The translations under genes were made by a program, and so were the position numbers. The notes beneath the pieces are model-generated. The model had not been told where the DNA came from, made no database searches, and worked only from the letters and a program-made list of their open reading frames with translations. This document shows positions 1-11,100 of a stretch of DNA of 64,000 nucleotides, piece after piece. Every line of letters begins with the position of its first letter. The stretch's first letter is position 1. Source of the DNA: Apoderus coryli (taxonomy: Eukaryota > Arthropoda > Insecta > Coleoptera > Attelabidae); assembly GCA_911728435.2 (NCBI GenBank), contig OU452201.1, positions 19,158,001-19,222,000 on the forward strand, given 5' to 3'.

Positions 1-1049
1 AACACGCATTTTCAATTCAGTAGGAAAAGTTTTTAAAAAGAATATAATATATTGAAACTTTTGGCATAGTTTTACAAGAATTTCTTCCAACCCCTGCATC
101 TAAAATAGACTTTTACTGTGTCTCTTGTGCATACCTACATAATATAAATAAGTATATTCTCATCTAGATTCCAAACCTTTAACTAACTCTATGTCCTCAT
201 TGTAAGGACAGAAAATGCAACAGATGGTACACTTCTCTCGTTCATAAGCTCCTTCCTAATGAAACCATAATGCTGGTGTTCCCGTATACCTGAGATATAT
301 CTCAAAATGAGCCATATCGAAAAGTTTTGAGAGGTGTCTCGTTCGAAAATGAGCTTCGTGATCATTAAACCATAAGACACAGGCACACAGGATAATTGAA
401 ATGCTTTTTCATAAAAAGCTTATGTTATTCACGTCGTCAAAGTCATGCTGCGAGATCGGAACACATCTCAAATAGGTGTACTCATAGTCTCGTTTTTGCA
501 ACTTTCAATTACAACCGTCACAGGCAATCAGTCGAGAATATCATTGCTATGGGAAATTCAAACATAAATGGGTGCGTCAGAAAAAGCAATCACCTAGAAA
601 AACGTCGACGCTATAAACAAGATTAAGGCATCATTTGCGGTTTCATAGCATCCATTGAAAAAAAAAAAGATTTTTTGTAAACAAATAGTTTTACATCGAT
701 AAGTTTACGTATAAATTAGGAAAAGATCGAAAACTTCTCTTTTTAGTCACACTTATTTGAATTAAAAACATCAAACGACCGAATCAACCACGATTCATTA
801 AACGCACGCCAGGTCGTTGTCTTTGATCACTCGTTCAAAAAACGACTTTTTGGAGGATTAATATGAATGAATTGGCGAATAAACGTATCGTACCCACTAA
901 CAACATACTTATTCATTGATTTAAAGAACCTTGATTCAAATGAACACATCAACAAATAATATAGATACCTATCTAATAGGTGGTAGGTATAATAAAAAAA
1001 TGAGTTCTATCTACTATTATACGCAAAGAAGTTGCAAATACTTTCTTAC
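1..1049. other. Intron sequence, no feature identified
   Basis: AT-rich intron of the otopetrin gene. Short open frames on both strands (for example at 189-386 minus and 396-626 plus) have no recognised motif and do not continue the otopetrin protein. Confidence 0.6.
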
Positions 1050-1221
1050 CTGAAAAAGGCAATTTTGGAGTTGGATTTGTCACATCAATAAAATCTCTGT
1101 AATAAATTGTGATCTCTTTGATATATTCGAGCACTAATGTCCTAATCCATACGCAAATATTTGTTGCCACTACGTGCATCAAACCGAAGCGGGCTATTAC
1201 TTTAAAGCGATGAATATTCAG
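1050..1221 (-). CDS. Otop: Otopetrin exon with membrane segment 5
   Basis: The 172-base exon (57 codons plus one base) has acceptor TTTTTTAG and donor GTAAGAAAG. It begins LNIHRFKVIARFGLMHVVAT, runs through the helix NICVWIRTLVLE and ends with a polar loop TNPTPKLPFSG. This joins MNSR of the previous exon to LNIHRF, exactly as in other insect otopetrins. The next exon must enter in phase 1; I find no convincing candidate between base 1 and 1049. Confidence 0.95.
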
Positions 1222-1605
1222 CTAAAAAATAATTACAAAATTTTTATTTCCTTTGGTTCATAAAGATTATATTAATCTCAATGATTGATTCTGTTATAAA
1301 ATTTGCGGATATACATACTAGCTCGATCGACATAACGACATTATTTAAATTTTGAAAAGTTGAAACGTGTTTTTTTTTTTGTAATAAACAAGGCTTTTTA
1401 TGAGCAGACGTAAAATTTTTTTAATTGATTTTGAAATCCAAGAATATTAAAACGCAAACATACTAATTTTGAAAAAAAAAATCAAATGTAATTTAATAGT
1501 GTTACTATGTATTCTAAAACTAGAAACGCTTCCCAAAAGCAAAAGCCTAGACATCTAATCCATTTAAAAGCTTATTTGTATATATACATAATATAACATC
1601 CTTAC

Positions 1606-1766
1606 TCGTGAGTTCATAAAGATGAAATACATTTGCATAAATGTGAATATCATTTGCAACACTGGATTAATGCCTTTGAGAATCATATAACATGGTGATG
1701 TTAGCGGAACTTCAAAAAATGTTCCAAATTCCAAACCATTATAGATCATTGTACCGAGACCAAAAG
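1606..1766 (-). CDS. Otop: Otopetrin exon with membrane segments 3-4
   Basis: The 161-base exon follows acceptor TTGTTTTAG and ends at donor GTAAGG. It encodes AFGLGTMIYNGLEFGTFFEV, a short loop, then a segment that ends QMIFTFMQMYFIFMNSR. These are the most conserved otopetrin motifs (the GTMIY..LEFG helix and the MQMYFIF helix). It leaves in phase 0 and continues directly into 1221. The neighbouring open frame to 1824 merely extends into the intron. Confidence 0.95.
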
Positions 1767-1860
1767 CTAAAACAAAATCAATTAATAGAAAATAATCAAC
1801 TGTAAATGTGAATTGTTTTAACATTACTATAAAGTCCTATACCTAAACAATGGACAATAT

Positions 1861-2060
1861 TGGGATATTCCAATTACTTACTGATAAGACGTAGTAAACA
1901 GAGCATTGTAAATGTCAGTCATAATGAACTGAACAATTCTCAATGGGTTTCTCCGCACTAAATAGGTTACACGGTATAGTTTTCCACAGTTAAAATAATA
2001 GACAGTTACTTCACCTCGTGTCGGCACGTCTGATGTCCATGGATTAAAGCCTTGTTGAAA
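1861..2060. repeat. Interspersed repeat, second copy near 54400-54500
   Basis: A segment with GTTAAAATAATAGACAGTT followed by TCGGCACGTCTGATG at 1993-2036 has a diverged match at 54414-54475 (GTTAAAATAATATACAGTT and TCGGTACGTCTCAT). Unclassified. Confidence 0.45.
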
Positions 2061-2285
2061 ACAATAAAAGGCAGGTGAAAAGTAAAATTTACTATAATCT
2101 TACTAATAATACCTTAATAAGATAATATAGCATCGCAAATATGTCTGAAAAAAGGGAAGTGCAGCAAACACCGCAAAGACCACAAATATTTCAAATTCAC
2201 GGCTACGGCTACCTGACGTATCCTTCTGAAACGGGAGTTTACGTCATATTGCATATCAAAATATGGTTTATCTATCTATGTTAAT

Positions 2286-2660
2286 TATATGAACTGATGT
2301 CAGTTAAAATGTACTTTAAGTCAACGGCAACGTTATAATGCCCTTTAGTACCGGTATCGTCTCTAAATTAGTACTTTGAAAATGAAAACAAATGAAAAAT
2401 TTAAGTATGTTAGATTGAGAATGCTTTTAGATGAACCGATGTCAGGTAAAATGCACTTTACATCAATGGCAACGTTATGTTATATAATATGGGCTTTGTA
2501 TACTTGTACCGTTATCGTCTCTAAATTATTTTTGCTCTGAAAATGAAAATAAAGGAGAACCTTAATTATGTTAGATTGAGAGTGCTTTTATTTATATATA
2601 TGTCTTGTAACATGGCTTAATGAAGTGCATTTTAACTACAGGGAGGTCACTAGGGTGCTA
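2286..2660. repeat. Diverged tandem duplication, unit about 142-150 bp
   Basis: GAACTGATGTCAGTTAAAATG-like sequence at 2291 recurs at 2433 as GAACCGATGTCAGGTAAAATG, each followed by CAACGGCAACGTTAT/CAATGGCAACGTTAT, then TATCGTCTCTAAATTA, then TATGTTAGATTGAGA. A third partial copy follows at about 2600. Origin unknown. Confidence 0.7.
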
Positions 2661-3039
2661 ATAAATAGTCCTCATCCTTATACCGACTCCCCGATCAATA
2701 GAATCGTCTCTCGAGTAGTTTCCAGCATTTTTCTTCAGTTCATGAGTTTGCACTGACATAGGATGTTTTATCCGTACCTACTTAACACGTATAATAGTTT
2801 TATTTTTAATTTGAAGGAGAGTTAAACCAAACGCACCCGTCTGGGCAAACAAAAGAAAATGTATAGCTAAGATATACTACTGAAATTGTAGTTAAACGCA
2901 CTGATCATATTTCTTCTAGAAAATATGCTAGCTTAGTTCACTTTGAATTTTATAACACACATTGATACAAACGAAAATATAGGGAAGAAGATTACAATCT
3001 ACACCGATATTAGTGTTAACCCTGAAGCCGCAAAAATAT

Positions 3040-3063
3040 ACCACACTCACTAGTGAGTGTGGT
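3040..3063. repeat. Perfect 24-bp palindrome
   Basis: Two 12-base arms ACCACACTCACT and AGTGAGTGTGGT meet with no spacer. It could be a fold-back remnant or a binding site for a dimeric factor; the sequence does not decide. Confidence 0.8.
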
Positions 3064-3556
3064 CTATAGGAACAGGATTTCTAAGGCATGCTTTGATAAA
3101 TCAACAAACCAACAAATTGATTAAGCAGGCGTTGCGTCGACTATCACGGAATATAGCCGTCACGCATGTATTTATGATTAATATGAACTTAAAAATCATC
3201 ACCTTCTCAGGCTTCTTATAAGCTATTTCAACGAGGATACTGCAAAAATGTTTCTAGTAATAACCAGATGGAAGGCTCAAAATTATTAATGGACACGGCA
3301 AACTACAGAAACATCTCCAACTCAAAGTTTGTGATTCATCTCTTATAGAGTGTGAGGACAAAATCGCAGCACTTAACACGATTCTTCGTTTTTAAAAAAT
3401 GATGCATAAGGTGCTTCCCAACCAAATAAAAAAACTGTCTTAGAGTCATGAACGCTCTTTTCGCCTATTTTATTTAAGCAAGTCTAATTGAATTAAGCAA
3501 GTCTAATTGAATATCCCAACACTGTTCTGATCATTAATTTATTAAGAATTATTTAC

Positions 3557-3887
3557 CAATAGCTCCAATACGCAGGAAAAAGCTGCCATGACTTTGATCA
3601 TTTTGGGTTGTCTTCCTCTTCCTACATCCTCCACTAGAAGTTGATTGCTGCTTTGCGGGCACCACTGCACCACTCTCTACATCAATGCTGTTGTTGATTA
3701 GGGCTGCTGGAGCTGAGGCTGGCACAATGGGCATTGGAGGTGCTTGTGGGGGTCTTCCTCCAGCTGCCGGGGTAGGTTGTTCCTGTGATACAGCGGAAGA
3801 TTGTGAAATTTCGGCGACCGGCACAGGGACCGTGTCAACGAGCACGGCGTCGACAACACTTTCGCTGTTGCGTCGATATGTGCTCTG
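3557..3887 (-). CDS. Otop: Otopetrin exon, disordered linker and start of membrane segment 3
   Basis: The 331-base exon (110 codons plus one base) begins QSTYRRNSESVVDAVLVDTV, continues through a Pro/Ala/Gln-rich disordered stretch (residues about 37-63, including GGRPPQAPPMPIVPASAPAA), a basic patch GGCRKRK, and ends QSHGSFFLRIGAI, the conserved lead into membrane segment 3. The donor is GTAAAT. The acceptor is a tandem NAGNAG (ACAGCAG), so the first Gln may be present or absent. The leftover base joins 1766 to make the Ala codon of GAIAFGLGTM. The other reading frames over this exon are shadows. Confidence 0.88.
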
Positions 3888-4039
3888 CTGTACGCACCAT
3901 AGCGAGAAAACGGGAAAAGAAACAAACGAAAAAAATAATAGCAGACGAAACGGAAAACATAACTGAAATCATATATCTGCGAGTATGGAAGGTAAGTGGT
4001 TGTGCGTGTACCTTTTGTTCATCTATATTTTAAGCTGTG

Positions 4040-6830
4040 CAATTTATTTCCAACTGGACAAGAAGAAGTATACGAGAATGGTTTATTACAGATTTGTCGT
4101 CGAAATGATGATACATTCTTGACCATAGAGCAGAAGAATGTCTTCCTGGATTAATTATTTAATTGCTTTTAAATAAGAATTGAGACTATTTTTTTCAATT
4201 TAAAACCATTGAGGTTTTAAAGTAGCACCTACCTACTTAATACAAATTTGAGATTCAAACAAGCAGAACATCATTAAATTCATCAAAAAACTTGCGTCTA
4301 TTTCTGTTTCGTTTTTAATTTATATTCCATATTTGTAATGAACTATGTTAATTTAAATCGATACGTGATCTTATTTTCATACTGAAATATCGTATTTTGA
4401 GTTGTCCTTATTTCGTTGCCTGATATATTTATAGTGAAAAATTACTCCGAATATGACCGATTACTTATTAGATAATACTTTTTACTTAGGCTTTTTCCGA
4501 TAAAGACACGAAAGTTTATTTATTTTCATATTATATTATAACTCAACAAAAAACGCGAAAATTATTTTTTATCAGTTTTAATCGAATGAATACAACTCTA
4601 TAGCTACTCGGCAATAAGGAAAACAAAGTTGACGATGGCTTTCGGAAGACGATACGTCAGCGACAAGCGGTAATGGTAAATTTACTTTAAAAATGCGATT
4701 TTTTTTTGGAACAGGTTTTGAAATTTTGAGTATGCTCTTTGCTTCCAATTTCAATAATTTTATATAATTATTTGAAGAATTTGTTATTTTCATTTGGCTT
4801 TGTCACAATTTTAAAGTTTTTTAAAATATTTTTATTTTTAAGTATAGGGTAATGATGAAATTCTGATGGTTATAGACAGAAACTTTGTTGTGTTAGACTT
4901 GTGGGTGTTATTTATGGTTTTCTTAATATCCATCATTTATGAAAAATGTCACAATCCATTGAAGGTCTTCTGCATTTATACTTTGAAGATTTTTGTTCCT
5001 GGAATCACACAACTTTACCAAATTTAATCTGCCATCAACATTTTCCTTTTTTCGTGATTCCGATAGGTAGTTGGCCTCGCATTTCAATTAATAAATTGCT
5101 TTCTCATTCTATATATTTTTTTAATGATTTGTGGTTATTTTATTTGAACTTCGCATATATAAATAAATATTTGTTGGTTTCAATCCTTTAAAAGTTACTC
5201 TATTTTTTCTTAAGCTTAAACAAAATAAGATTTAACTTCAACTCGACATTTAATGTTGTGGCTAAACTTAAATTAAAAAAAAATAGTTGATGGGTTTATA
5301 AAATTGTTAAACTTTTTTAAAATTTATTGATTCAATAAATTTTAAACCAATCAGTATAGGCACCTATTCAAAACTACATGCTTTTATGTTTGGAACACCC
5401 TGTGCATACAATTAACGTTTTCAAAATGTAAATAATTATAAATATTTGTTTTAATTGGCCATATTTAGAAGAGTCTATATCTAACCTGTGATACCATTCT
5501 CGTATTCCTATGCGCTATATTTTATATTTAATGAAATATGCCAAGAAATTAATTCAAATAATAGAAAAATATATGAAATTATTTAAATCATAAACACAGA
5601 GAGAAATAATGATAAATAAAATATAATAATCATCAAAATAAGACAGCAAACTTATGAAATGAATGAATTTAAATGAAAATAAAATGTAAATGATGACGAT
5701 GACACAATGCAGTAATTGGGTAATTAGCAGGAGTAATTTTGCCTAATGATCTATCTAGCTATTATGAAAATAAGTAGTAAAAGCAGTATAAATAATTAAT
5801 TAATTTGATTAGACGCTAGGTTAATTGTACTTAGCAGCTGGTATTAAGGATAATGATATAGGGGAATGGTTGGCTGAAAATTGAAATCTACGAAAATTCG
5901 TAGAATATAGAATAGAATGTCAATAGCAAATTTAGAATAACTGAGCATAAACACCTACATCTAATAATCGAGAATCACTTTTTTGATTTCTGACATTTTA
6001 CTATTCTTCTTTAAATATTTAAATTTTAATGTTAACATCTAAATTGTAAAGCATAATCAAGAAACAAGACACACATTAACTACAGAAAAGCTATCCTACC
6101 TAACACTGTCACAATTCACTATTTTTGAACTGGAAATTCTTGCCCTAGTTTGTCGTACACTTTCAAAATGTCAAAGGAATTTCTAATATCTAGTAAACCG
6201 ATATAATTGAATTAGATTGAGGTAAAAATCATCATTCGATTTCATTTTGACACAAAATAAATAAAGCGCCTCAAAGAGTGTTTATTGAAATTTACTAGGT
6301 AAAAGTAAGAGAATAAGATTTAGGATAAATGCTTCAAAAATGAACTGGTGCACTAGAGGTCTCTATACAACAACATAACTAATCCCTCAGCTCTATCTTG
6401 ATTAAAACTAAATTTCTAAAATTATGTATGTCGTATCTTACCTACATAAAAATAAATCAATGAATTTAAATTCACCATTTTTTATTAAATCTTTAAATGC
6501 CAGCGGGTATCATAGACAATTACTTCGACGAAGTACCTTACTATAGGTTTCGGAGCCTACTCATCTACACATAGAAGATCACTGTAGTGAGCAAAATAAA
6601 AGTAATCACGATAGATATAGTCACAATAAAGCAATATTTCAAAGAGTTTTACATACAATTTATATTTGCAAAATTAAGTTCTCAAAAAGTGTAATTTTGA
6701 AGCCGCAAAAAATTTACTAACCAAAACTTCAAGAGTCGTTGTATTAAAAAAAATACTGATTCATTAAATTACAACAATTATTACTTTTCTGAAGTAATCC
6801 ATTAAGCAAGGAGTGAATGATATTGATTTG
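4040..6830. other. Intron sequence, no feature identified
   Basis: AT-rich intron between otopetrin exons 7551 and 3887. The open frames here are short and low in complexity, with no domain that I recognise. Confidence 0.5.
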
Positions 6831-6831
6831 A

Positions 6832-7215
6832 ATAAAACACGTCTACTCCACAAAATGATTTATATCGAAATTTACTAATCACGTATAACTATGGTTCCAA
6901 TTTATTTTATTTAATTTAAATTAACAATTAACCTAATTTCGACAAAATGGTAAGATTTTCATATGATAATGTAGTACAGTATCTATAATTATCTCAAAAT
7001 AAGTAGGTAATTTTTTACAGATATGTATAAATGTTAAACAAAAACAAAAAATAAATTAAACAAACGTAAATACACAACCCTCACATTTACGTATTTAAAC
7101 TAAGTTTCTTTAAGCCACTGATGATGGATATATGCTCCGAAACATGTCTGTCTAATATTACAAGATTTCAATATATTAATCATTTTGTGGAGTAGACGTG
7201 TTATATTCAAATCAA
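6832..7215. mobile_element. Penelope-like repeat remnant with inverted ends
   Basis: The left end ACACGTCTACTCCACAAAATGA (around 6837-6858) is the reverse complement of the right end TCATTTTGTGGAGTAGACGTGT (around 7180-7201). Between them, near the right end, is a hammerhead-like motif. The same TTTTGTGGAG tail follows other hammerhead-like motifs in the window (38036, 56295, 40695, and TTTCGTGGAG at 16121), so this is one repeat family. Hammerheads in Penelope-like elements are established; the family assignment here is inference. Confidence 0.5.
7113..7154 (+). ncRNA. Hammerhead-like ribozyme motif a
   Basis: CTGATGA at 7118-7124, a bulged T, stem II GGA/TCC with a 7-base loop, GAA at 7139-7141, mini stem III ACATGT at 7142-7147 and C17 at 7148. 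Stem I (AGCCA with TGTCT) pairs only two bases. The extra T between CTGATGA and stem II departs from the textbook core but is shared by the whole family. Confidence 0.4.
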
Positions 7216-7550
7216 TAATTATTACTGTTTAATTTTGTGCTATCACGAGATTAACATTCATAGTTATTTCGTTCTCAGAATGGACGAATCAAGCACCAAT
7301 TTTCAATTAGTTCTATATGGCTAATATTTAAAATTCTGTTATATTTCAGTAGGTACCGTAACTTAACCGGCACAAGGATTTATAATTTTGAGAAATTTAC
7401 TTCTGAACACCACGTATATTATTAAAAAATCTCTCTTGAAATGTATCCATATTGCAAATAATAATTAGCTACATATGTATTTTCAAAATTTCAGCCAACG
7501 TATCTATTTTAGCATAGCTAGGAAACAGTAGGGCACCAACCTGCTCTCAC

Positions 7551-7622
7551 CTTGACAGCTAGGACGTCCACCCTGTTATTCTCTTGGACAACGTCGCGCA
7601 TCTTGCGCGGGAATACCTCCCT
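7551..7622 (-). CDS. Otop: Otopetrin small exon (REVFPRKMRDVVQENN...)
   Basis: The 72-base exon encodes 24 residues, REVFPRKMRDVVQENNRVDV followed by LAVK. Acceptor is GCGTGTAG and donor GTGAGAG. Both ends are phase 0 and the length is a multiple of three, so it is also a possible cassette exon. It is clearly richer in GC than its introns. The peptide is amphipathic and charged, part of the cytoplasmic linker before membrane segment 3. Confidence 0.75.
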
Positions 7623-7916
7623 CTACACGCACAACAACACAGAAAAACAAAAGAAAAACAAAACAAAATAAATCACAAAATAAAATTAAATAAATAAAAT
7701 AAAAAATAGAATAAGAAAGTGGGGAAATAGAAACGGAAAAGGTTAGTTTCAAAGGCAAGTATGAGCGCACATTGTTTAAAAAAAAATTAGTATCGAAAAT
7801 ATATATGTTGTATTACAAATTGTATTTAATTGCATAAATAACCAATAAAGGCATTATTAAGTACAATTATTTTAGTTTAAACAGCTGTAAGTGTTAAATA
7901 TAAGCTGATTTTATTG

Positions 7917-7937
7917 ATATATATATATATATATATA
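7917..7937. repeat. (AT)n microsatellite
   Basis: About ten AT dinucleotides, lying just downstream of the donor of otopetrin exon 7955-8122. Confidence 0.9.
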
Positions 7938-7954
7938 AGGTACAACATTCTTAC

Positions 7955-8122
7955 CTTATCTTGCTTCTTGTTCTTCTTATTTTTATCTTTGTCCTTTTCC
8001 TTCTGATCCTTTTCCTTTTTCTCTCTTTTCTCCTTTTCCTTTTCATCCTTTTTCTTTTTTTCCTCCTCAAGCTTTCTTTCTTTTTCTTTATCTTTCGTTT
8101 TTTGTTTAGGTGGGGGTTTAAC
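7955..8122 (-). CDS. Otop: Otopetrin exon, Lys/Glu-rich cytoplasmic linker
   Basis: The 168-base exon (56 codons, phase 0 both ends) has acceptor ATCAAG (no strong pyrimidine run) and donor GTAAGAAT. It starts VKPPPKQKTKDKEK and is otherwise almost entirely Lys, Glu, Asp and Arg, so it probably forms a single charged helix or disordered linker between membrane segments 2 and 3, on the cytoplasmic side. Being phase 0 at both ends and a multiple of three, it could be skipped without breaking the frame. A lysine-rich insert here fits my recollection of insect OtopLa proteins, which I cannot check. Confidence 0.75.
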
Positions 8123-8129
8123 CTTGATT

Positions 8130-11100
8130 GAAATATAAAATATTAATTATATTCCTGAATGTTAAAATGTCAGATATTTACATTTTAGGACTTTCAGACC
8201 AACATATTATATCCCTATAGTTGTAGGTACAGGATAATTCAGTATTAACCTTTTATAGCTTGAGAAATAATAGAATTTAAAAAAAATGATTATGTTTTTT
8301 TCCTGTACACTTTTCCTATGAGAATTACTATAAAAAATTCTTCGATCCTATACTATCTTATCTTATACGTCAAAAAATCAAAATTTTCAAATTGAAACCC
8401 CACTTCTTTATAGTAGCAACTTTGCGTTTAGTTCCCTATACCTACTAAATATTATCGTTTTCGATTTACCTCCAAAACAACTAGTTTTCGACCTCACTAT
8501 CAAGCGGGCGTCTTGAGTCTAAGTTTGATAAATCTAGTTAACTCTGGCTGATTATACGACTGTCAGTTAATGATTATTATCATTTAGTTTAAAATTATTG
8601 TAAACACGCGTACATTATACATAAAGAATATTTCATTTTATTCTTTATCATGAACGTGATACATTTGCTGCTTGATATCTGGAAACAGACACTGTTAAGC
8701 TACCAATACAAATTTTTCAACATTTTGGATGCATCAGGCCAACAATTGAAAAGAATAAGCCAATGTAAACAACACAGATAATTAAATTCCCGTTTAGGGA
8801 TTGTTCGGGATATATCCAAATAAATACGAAGATAGTGTTGTGTAGAATCAAGAATATTGTTAAATGATAATTTTAATTTTTGGAAATCTTTGAATGAGTA
8901 GAACCTTTGACGTAGTAATATTGAAAAACTCGTTTTACCACTACACCATAACACTTTTGTAAGTCTTGACGCTAACATGAACAGTGTTATCGAAACGCGC
9001 TGTCTCAGGAAGGAATGAAAACCATCGAAATTTAAAAAAGTGTTTGGTGAAGTGGTTAAACCAGTTTTTCAATATGATATACAAAATACAATAATATATT
9101 AGCCAAATTAAAAATGTAAATCTGCAGTAAAATCACCACATGTGTCTTTCAAAATTTCGAAAACTTTCCTTGAAGTACAAACTTACGCTTATTTCTTTTG
9201 CTAAACAAGATAAATTCATAACATTTGGGAGTTTTCATTAAATACAAATTTTTTTTGATAGTTTTCTTAATTTCATGTTTAATATTAGGCGAAACAATAA
9301 CAAAAATCTAAAAAAATTAATATTATTTGTAAACAATAACTTCCACTCAAATTAATTAATAAAGGTATCGTCATACGAAAAATTTATAATTATTTTAGAG
9401 CTCGCATATATTGTGCAACGCACATGAAATGACATTATATGTATGATTGTTTCATATCAATCAATCATTCGAGAAACTTACCTATACACGCCCTGTTGAC
9501 GTAAGCCTAAATACGATAATACGATATTCACTACCACTGTTTTTCATTATAGGTATAAATAGCTTTGAAACCTTAGAAATTAGCCAAATAATTTAAACTG
9601 TCAATTTGGTTTAATTGTATTGTCTGCATTGCTATGGTGATTATCATAACCGATGCTACCTTTGTCATTACCAGGAAATTTACCCCTGCATTTTTAAATA
9701 TTTCCCACTAGTTGCTTAACGACAAACAGCTTTACAATGTACTACATTTTCAAATTATGATTGAACATATAATAAAGGCATTTAAAGACGTAGAAAAACG
9801 TCATTTTTGACATAAAACATTTAATGCCATTGAATAGTAAGACTTAAGTATATGACATGGTCTAAACATTTTTAACTGTAATAATATAAGAATGTTGATA
9901 CCTAATTTGTATTGGTTGATTGCTGATTTATAATTTTCCATAAATATATGCGTTTTCCCTTTGAACACACTAAAAATCTGTTAGTTTTATGTTTTGTTCC
10001 TTTAATTTTCTTTAAAAAAAATATTGTTGTCTTTTTCAACTACATAATGCTTACCTTTTTTTCTTTTTCTGCTCCCGAACAACATGAACTTTCCTGCAGT
10101 AAAAAGCAGAAAACGTAGAGCAGGAATAGTATGCTCATTCCATATAAGTATGTAAAGAATCCTTCGTAGTAATAGAGGGGAATGTTATGGGTGACTACAT
10201 CTGAGACTACGTACGCTATGCACACAACGATGAGCAATTTTGCATAAACGAAGCTCATTATTATAAAAAGGGACGTTCTGAAAAGAAAATAAATAACAGA
10301 TTTAACACTCTATGGAAATGTATTTAAAATATTTTTTTTATTATTTACAGAAAATACACAGGCTGTACATAAAAAATAGCCATAAAGAAAGGCAAAAATA
10401 AGATCATTTGCGATAAAATAGGTATTCTTATAAACTCCTAGGAACCCAACAAGTAGCCACATAAAGCTCTTTTTACTAAATCTCAAAACCATCAACCGTG
10501 CGAAGACTGTTTATATTTTATCGAATTAAATTAATTTCGATAAATGAATACACTCGTTTTTTAAAAACTCTAGACACGCAGTTCTTTAAAAATTTAAAAT
10601 ATGTTTCTTTTCATTACAGTAATTAATAATTTATTATAATAATATAATATTCGATCACTGTTATATTCCTTATTTTTGGAAATGATGACATCAGTAGGTA
10701 TGAACAAGGGTATGACTTTATTTTTTCTTCCAGTTATGTCTAATAATTTTCCAGGATGATGTTTGCTTCAAGTGTGCAATTTAAAACGATTAATTAAATT
10801 AATCATATTTTGATTGATCTTGTCAAAAAATGTATGTAAAAATAATTACTAAAATGATGATATTCAAAATGTGTGTACAATTTCAACATTCAAGTTTAAA
10901 AAATTTGTTTTATATTCCCTATAAGTATTACAAACCTGGGGATATTAGAGACGCAAAACATCCGCAACAAGTCCTCACCAATCATATTTTTTTATTATTA
11001 TTTTTAATAATTTAATATTACTTTATTATTATTTTTTGCACATAAGCACACCACCAAAATAAAGTGAAAATTTTCAATACTACTTCGAGGCCACACTATA

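Noticed and set aside
189..386. Minus-strand open frame at the left edge as a further otopetrin exon
   Set aside because: No otopetrin motif, no good acceptor in the needed phase, and the peptide does not resemble the region after segment 5.
3685..4033. Plus-strand frames over 3685-4033
   Set aside because: Antisense shadows of otopetrin exon 3557-3887, whose phase and motifs are secure on the minus strand.
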